From NCBI GenBank assembly GCA_016765335.1, contig JAESQE010000122.1, forward strand, positions 17,197 through 27,924: a DNA stretch of 10,728 nucleotides, given 5' to 3'. The notes beneath the pieces are model-generated. The model was not told the DNA's origin, did not search any database, and saw only the letters and a list, made by a program, of their open reading frames with translations. This DNA is from Planctomycetaceae bacterium. GTDB taxonomy: Bacteria > Planctomycetota > Planctomycetia > Planctomycetales > Planctomycetaceae. Each line of letters begins with the position of its first letter. Positions within the stretch are counted from its first letter, which is position 1. A program made the translations under genes and the position numbers. Shown here in pieces: positions 7,258-10,728 of the stretch.

Positions 7258-8430
7258 TTATTCTTCAAATAAAGCAATGCTTGCTGTGAAGCCGTGGAGA
7301 TAGTTTTTTTTTCCGATGGGGCCGAGTTCTCCCTGGGCGAAGATTCCTGCAATCGGAATATCGCCATAGCCCTTGATCAAAGCCGAGGCATCGTGGTGCG
7401 GATTGCCGAAGAGTTTTTCTCCTCGACCGTTGCAGGTAAACATCAAAGCACCGGCCAACGTCTGCGGGTTCCTTTCCAAATCGTGCTCGACCATCATTCG
7501 CAAGTCTTCCCGAGCCGTCTGTGCATCACGCACATGAAATTGAACCGTGCGACCCGCTCGGATCGGCTGACTGACTGCGATGGCTCCTGATTCGGGATCT
7601 GACCCCAAAACATTCGAAACCAGGAAATCGCCTCGGTCAAAAATTTCTTTATACTCGTTGGTCACCACTCCCAATTGTGGACCTTGCCTGACTAATTCCT
7701 GGTCTTCAGGATCCAAGTCCTTAAACATTCCGCGGAACTGCTGCATCGTGGGCAGTCCACCCATCTCGTAGATGATATTCTTTTCTGTTTTGGTCACGAT
7801 AAATGTATGGCCAATTGGTCGGCAGCCTTGCGAGACGATTGGACGAATGCGATGGCCTGTCCTGCAAACAACCCCCACGGCTCCGTGTTCAAGTTTTTCG
7901 CCGTTAAGAAACAGGCAGCTTTCGCCAGGCCCAATCCCGCCATCAGCAATCCCACCAAAGATGGGAACTGGCCCCAATGCATTTTCAAGTTGAGGCAGCG
8001 CAATATAAGGGGATGAAGAGTAAGGTTCGCAAAACAGAAACACAGCTGTGTGTTCTCTTTCGGGACTGGTACGCAGTTCTGGCAACCCGATGCATTCAAC
8101 GTGATCTTCATCTCGCTCGAACTGCAAGTGAAATGATTGCAGGTCGTAATCAGTCTGCGATAGCACCCACAGAACAACTCCGGGTTTTCCTTCGTATTCA
8201 TTCGAACCAGAAATGACCGTGCCTGCGGTACAGCCGATGATTTCTTTGCACTCTAGCCGATTCTGTATCTGTCCAGAAATCGTTGAAAAGTGGTCTTCGT
8301 GATGATGAGTAACAAATAGAAACGCAAGTTCAGCAGGTGCGCCTGCGAGATCTTTATCGATCTTCAACAAGACTTCATCAATAGCGCAAGAAGTCTCTGC
8401 TTCAAGGCTATGCTGAACATGAATTTTCAT
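7258..8430 (-). CDS. FIST-domain signal-transduction/sensory protein
   Basis: The 390-residue protein is a stand-alone FIST protein with FIST_N (about 35-205) and FIST_C (about 225-375) and no attached output domain. Supporting motifs are LAFLFVTHHHEDHF (35-48), IIGCTAGTVISG (64-75), PIFGGIADGG (156-165), FTCNGRGEKLFG (331-342) and AGIFAQGELGPIG (361-373). FIST is a predicted small-ligand sensor domain, often fused to chemotaxis or cyclic-nucleotide enzymes. Here it must act through a partner or have another role. ATG at 8430 is preferred because GGAG lies 8 bases upstream and the family starts there. The frame is open 42 codons further upstream to 8556, but that stretch has no family similarity and contains a strong stem-loop. 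It converges on the preceding membrane gene with a 36-base gap and diverges from queD. Confidence 0.88.
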   Translation of the reverse strand: MKIHVQHSLEAETSCAIDEVLLKIDKDLAGAPAELAFLFVTHHHEDHFSTISGQIQNRLECKEIIGCTAGTVISGSNEYEGKPGVVLWVLSQTDYDLQSFHLQFERDEDHVECIGLPELRTSPEREHTAVFLFCEPYSSSPYIALPQLENALGPVPIFGGIADGGIGPGESCLFLNGEKLEHGAVGVVCRTGHRIRPIVSQGCRPIGHTFIVTKTEKNIIYEMGGLPTMQQFRGMFKDLDPEDQELVRQGPQLGVVTNEYKEIFDRGDFLVSNVLGSDPESGAIAVSQPIRAGRTVQFHVRDAQTAREDLRMMVEHDLERNPQTLAGALMFTCNGRGEKLFGNPHHDASALIKGYGDIPIAGIFAQGELGPIGKKNYLHGFTASIALFEE

Positions 8431-8514
8431 AGACGTTACTCCGTTGCGACCCGTGAATGCCTTAGCCGATGCTGAAACATTCTTCAATCCGTTACTTAAT
8501 CTACGATGGAAATA

Positions 8515-8547
8515 CCTGACAAGATGATAGACGATATCTTGTTCAGG
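8515..8547. promoter_or_regulatory. Strong inverted repeat upstream of the FIST gene
   Basis: cctgacaagat (8515-8525) pairs with atcttgttcagg (8536-8547): 11 base pairs with one bulged t (8542) around a 10-base loop. It lies 85-117 bases before the FIST start codon on the minus strand. There is no T-run on either side, so it is not a simple terminator. A protein-binding operator or an RNA structure in the FIST leader are the main options. Confidence 0.5.
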
Positions 8548-8566
8548 ACACATCAATCAACCCAAT

Positions 8567-8602
8567 GAGAAAAATAGAATGCGTGAAGCCCTCTTTACGC
8601 AT
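8567..8602 (-). terminator. Stem-loop with T-tract, possible minus-strand terminator or attenuator
   Basis: atgcgtgaag (8579-8588) pairs with ctttacgcat (8593-8602) across a ccct loop: 10 pairs including one G-U on the plus strand, which becomes an A-C mismatch on the minus strand. Reading the minus strand, the stem is followed within five bases by TTTTT (8574-8570), which fits an intrinsic terminator. No minus-strand gene lies upstream of it in the window. It would act as an attenuator in a FIST leader or stop antisense transcription from the queD operon. Confidence 0.4.
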
Positions 8603-8698
8603 CGGTGGAACTGCATTTGTCACTACGGAAAAAGCAGTAACAATTCCCCGGGGATGCCTGTGTGCATTCGTAATTCGCTGTGATACCTGTTGAACAAC

Positions 8699-8707
8699 TG
8701 CTATAAT
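8699..8707 (+). promoter_or_regulatory. Extended -10 promoter for the queD-hemX-hemA operon
   Basis: TGcTATAAT is a perfect TATAAT hexamer (8702-8707) with the upstream TG of an extended -10 element. The -35 region at 17 bases spacing (TGTGAT, 8679-8684) is poor, as expected for extended -10 promoters. Transcription would begin near 8714, giving a leader of about 87 bases before the queD start codon. Confidence 0.6.
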
Positions 8708-8800
8708 TCAAGTGTTGGGATCTGATTTCGAGTCTTGGCTATCGATTTGTCTGTCGCACGGGCATGTAAGTACGAGTCAAGAATTATCAAAGGAACTGTT

Positions 8801-9283
8801 ATGAGTCTTACCATCATGAAGCGCATTCGATTTTGCGCAGGGCATCGGCTATTCAAACATGAAGGGAAATGTGCTTTTTTTCATGGTCACAATTACGTTG
8901 CAGATATTTATGTGACCGGAGAAGAAGTCGATTCCGTTGGTCGCCTGGTCGATTTCTCAATGCTTAAAAAGTTCTTTGAAGGCTGGATTGATGAACATTG
9001 GGATCATGGATTTCTACTACACGAAATTGATGAAAATGGAATTGCTGCTGCCAAAATGGTTGAACCGTGCAAGTATTTTCTGATGCCTTACAACCCAACG
9101 GCTGAAAATATGGCCCGTTATTTATTGGAAGAAGTCAGTCCCGATCTTTTGGCTGATCATTCCGTACAGGCTTCGCGAATTGTTATCTGGGAAACTGAGG
9201 ACTCTTTTGCAGAGGCCAGTTTATCTTCACCGGCTGATATCAATTCTAATTTCGATCAAACTACAGAGTTTGCAGAATCTTAA
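8801..9283 (+). CDS. queD: QueD / 6-pyruvoyl-tetrahydropterin synthase family protein
   Basis: The 160-residue enzyme belongs to the T-fold PTPS/QueD family, which converts dihydroneopterin triphosphate to 6-carboxy-tetrahydropterin (queuosine and 7-deazapurine pathway) or to pyruvoyl-tetrahydropterin. Zinc ligands are H15 (AGH) and H28, H30 (HGHNY). The catalytic triad is C24, D68 and H69 (WDHGFLL). Further family features are DF at 51-52, PTAENMARYLLEEVSP (99-114) and the pterin-anchoring E131 in IVIWETED. The last 28 residues are an acidic, Ser-rich extension absent from E. coli QueD. ATG at 8801 follows AGGA by 6 bases. An upstream in-frame extension to 8735 has no family match. It is the first gene of an operon with the HemX-like protein and hemA. 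Family is sure; the exact substrate is inferred. Confidence 0.88.
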   Translation: MSLTIMKRIRFCAGHRLFKHEGKCAFFHGHNYVADIYVTGEEVDSVGRLVDFSMLKKFFEGWIDEHWDHGFLLHEIDENGIAAAKMVEPCKYFLMPYNPTAENMARYLLEEVSPDLLADHSVQASRIVIWETEDSFAEASLSSPADINSNFDQTTEFAES

Positions 9284-9290
9284 TGCATCT

Positions 9291-10139
9291 ATGCAGCACA
9301 TTCATTTGATTTATTTTCTGTACTGTTACTGCATTGCATTTGTGATGGAGTTGAGCAGACTTTGGCTGACCAAGCCCTGGCAGCGTTGGGTGGCTGTGTT
9401 GTGCACGTTTGCAGGTTTGGTTACCCAGACTGCGTATATGTTTGGGCGTTCTTCGCAATCAAATCTGCCTCCTCTTTTGAGTTCCAGTCACGATTGGTTG
9501 CTGGTTTCTGTATGGCTCATTGTAGCCATTTATCTGGCCTACTGGTTGAAAGTTGTGAAACGCAAGGGGTATGAATTCTTGGGTTTGTTTGTGCTTCCGG
9601 TAGCAATCATTTTGGTTGTCGCAGCTGCATTTATGGACGATGTGCCAAACCAGGTCACAAAAATCACTCAAGCAAAACGCTTCTGGACGATGCTGCACGC
9701 TGGTTCGCTTTCGCTAGGCATTACCGGTGTATTAATCGGTTTCTTAATCAGCATGATGTATCTGATTCAACACCGACGTCTGAAAAAGAAGCGACAGCTC
9801 AGGCCAGGGTTTTCGCTCCCACCGCTTACATCATTGGCTCAATACAACTACCGAGCAATCATGATGTCTTTTCCCATGCTAACCATTGGACTATTCACAG
9901 GAGTGATATTGGGGCTTTCTTCCCCGACAGCTAAAGCTGTCTTCTCTTGGAAAGATCCTGTTGAAATGGTGTTTATCGTGGTTTGGACTGCGATGTTTTT
10001 TTTATTTATTTGGCTGGCAAAAAGAAAGACCGGTCATGGTCGCCAAGTCGCAATGCTCACTGCCTGGGCCTTCAGTTTTTTAATCATCACACTGTTAGTG
10101 CTCATTAGCCTCACAGGGATCCAACCACACAATGGATAA
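9291..10139 (+). CDS. CcsA/HemX-like cytochrome c assembly-family membrane protein
   Basis: The 282-residue polytopic protein has about eight hydrophobic segments (near 5-20, 33-50, 68-86, 96-114, 136-159, 190-209, 226-242 and 256-275). It resembles the CcmC/CcsA/HemX family (cytochrome C assembly domain). FWTMLHAGSLSLG (131-143) carries a conserved-type His136, and FSWKDPVEMVFIVVW (218-232) corresponds to the family's W-DP-E segment. The tryptophan-rich WWD haem-handling motif is missing, which favours HemX over a true CcsA. B. subtilis HemX is encoded next to hemA and affects glutamyl-tRNA reductase levels, and the gene order here is the same. ATG at 9291 starts 7 bases after the queD stop, with no good ribosome site, so coupling is likely. 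The frame is open further upstream inside queD, but that part is out-of-frame shadow. Confidence 0.8.
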   Translation: MQHIHLIYFLYCYCIAFVMELSRLWLTKPWQRWVAVLCTFAGLVTQTAYMFGRSSQSNLPPLLSSSHDWLLVSVWLIVAIYLAYWLKVVKRKGYEFLGLFVLPVAIILVVAAAFMDDVPNQVTKITQAKRFWTMLHAGSLSLGITGVLIGFLISMMYLIQHRRLKKKRQLRPGFSLPPLTSLAQYNYRAIMMSFPMLTIGLFTGVILGLSSPTAKAVFSWKDPVEMVFIVVWTAMFFLFIWLAKRKTGHGRQVAMLTAWAFSFLIITLLVLISLTGIQPHNG

Positions 10140-10183
10140 ACTTATCTCCTCACACTACATTGACATGAAATAAAAACAAAACA

Positions 10184-10728
10184 GTGAATCTTCGAGTTGT
10201 CTACTGCAATCATGAAACTGCGAACCTTGATGTTCGAGAACGAATCGCGTTTTCGACCGAGGAACAGTTTGATAGCGCTTACAAACAACTTCGCCAGAGA
10301 TTCCCATCTGCTGAAACCGTGATTGTTTCAACCTGCAATCGAATCGAACTTTATTTTGGAGCCGAGCAACGGGGTGAACTTCCTTCCCAAGACGAAGTCG
10401 CTTGTTTTATTTCCGATTTTCATAACGTTCCCCTGGACGACTTCATTAACGAAATCAGACACGAGACAGAACTCGAAACCGTGGATCATTTGTTTCGAGT
10501 CGCATGCAGCCTCGACAGTATGGTACTCGGGGAAGCACAAATTCTGCATCAGATCAAAACATCTTATCAGCGAGCTGCCGATGCCGATGCCGTTGGCCCT
10601 TTGACGCATCAACTGTTTCAGTCTGCAATGAGCATCGCAGGAAAAGTTCACACCAAAACAAAACTTTCCGAAGGGCGTATTTCAATCGCTTCGGTTGCAG
10701 TAGGCGAATTTGGGAAAAGTATTTTTGA
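10184..10728 (+). CDS. hemA: Glutamyl-tRNA reductase, N-terminal part
   Basis: The enzyme reduces glutamyl-tRNA(Glu) with NADPH to glutamate-1-semialdehyde, the first committed step of C5-pathway tetrapyrrole synthesis. The visible 181 residues contain the N-terminal catalytic domain: CNHETANLDVRERIAFS (8-24), nucleophile C51 in STCNRIELY (49-57), H102 in VDHLFRVACSLDSMVLGEAQ (100-119), and SIASVAVGEFGKSIF leading into the NADPH domain, where the window ends. The start is GTG at 10184, the only start that preserves the family N terminus; an upstream ATG at 10165 hits a stop at once. There is no clear Shine-Dalgarno sequence. It begins 44 bases after the HemX-like gene on the same strand. The usual NHKTAP signature is altered to NHETAN. 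Confidence 0.95.
   Translation, partial: MNLRVVYCNHETANLDVRERIAFSTEEQFDSAYKQLRQRFPSAETVIVSTCNRIELYFGAEQRGELPSQDEVACFISDFHNVPLDDFINEIRHETELETVDHLFRVACSLDSMVLGEAQILHQIKTSYQRAADADAVGPLTHQLFQSAMSIAGKVHTKTKLSEGRISIASVAVGEFGKSIF

Larger units (their letters stand above)
8431..8800. other. Divergent region between FIST and queD with two stem-loops and a promoter
   Basis: The 370 bases contain the FIST ribosome site (GGAG, 8442-8439), stem-loops at 8515-8547 and 8579-8602, a TCCCCGGGGA palindrome at 8645-8654, a TGcTATAAT promoter at 8699-8707 and the roughly 85-base queD leader with AGGA at 8791-8794. I looked for a small pterin/queuosine-type riboswitch in the leader and saw nothing I could support. 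Confidence 0.6.

Noticed and set aside
8431..8556. N-terminal extension of the FIST protein (42 extra residues)
   Set aside because: The frame is open, but it has no family similarity, contains a strong stem-loop, and ATG 8430 has a good GGAG ribosome site 8 bases upstream.
7232..8653. CCCCGGGG palindromes on both sides of the FIST gene (7232-7239 and 8646-8653)
   Set aside because: Only 9 bases are shared and the flanks differ. Two copies may be chance, and there is no other sign of a mobile cassette.
8579..8683. Small plus-strand frame (34 codons) starting in a stem-loop
   Set aside because: No convincing ribosome site, its start is buried in the hairpin, and it lies before the mapped promoter.
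8735..8800. N-terminal extension of QueD
   Set aside because: QueD-family N termini match the ATG at 8801, which has AGGA at the right distance. The extension is the transcript leader.
9180..9290. Upstream extension of the HemX-like gene inside queD
   Set aside because: It would overlap the queD coding sequence by about 100 bases in another frame, and its composition is that of a shadow frame.

Overview
The window looks like a stretch of chromosome from a planctomycete-type bacterium, with moderate GC (mid-40s to high-40s percent by eye). That assignment is inference. It rests on a membrane-anchored Hanks-type kinase with a repeat-rich extracytoplasmic tail, a large GT-C glycosyltransferase, a stand-alone FIST protein, a lysine/proline-rich membrane protein ending in a GLSKKERRRIRKL-like motif, and dispersed intergenic palindromes of the 'ccacggagacac' and 'ctcccctt...aagggggag' kinds. 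No mobile element, tRNA, rRNA or CRISPR array was seen.

Left part (1-2917, all minus strand): a serine/threonine kinase gene overlaps apt (adenine phosphoribosyltransferase) by 4 bases (ATGA), so the two are almost certainly one transcriptional and translational unit. A GC-rich hairpin follows apt and may end this transcript. Beyond it lies a 132-residue helical protein of unknown function. In the same frame, directly after its stop codon, a further 99 open codons run off the window edge without an obvious start.

Middle (2918-7221): a 517-base gene-free stretch carries a long-range inverted repeat. It is followed by a minus-strand polytopic glycosyltransferase (GT39/ArnT-like, 650 residues). 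A 322-base divergent region separates that from a plus-strand membrane protein with six predicted hydrophobic segments and a basic disordered tail.

Right part (7258-10728): a minus-strand FIST-domain sensor protein converges on the membrane protein and diverges from a plus-strand operon. The operon encodes a QueD/6-pyruvoyl-tetrahydropterin-synthase-family enzyme, a CcsA/HemX-like membrane protein and the start of hemA (glutamyl-tRNA reductase, cut by the window end). The pair HemX-like plus hemA marks the beginning of a tetrapyrrole synthesis operon. A good extended -10 promoter (TGcTATAAT) sits upstream of queD. The 370 bases between FIST and queD also hold two strong stem-loops, the most notable unexplained structure in the window.

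I did not find a clearly new multi-gene system. The items most worth checking are the in-frame continuation past the stop at 298-300, the two stem-loops at 8515-8602, the kinase-apt coupling, and the pterin enzyme at the head of a heme operon.
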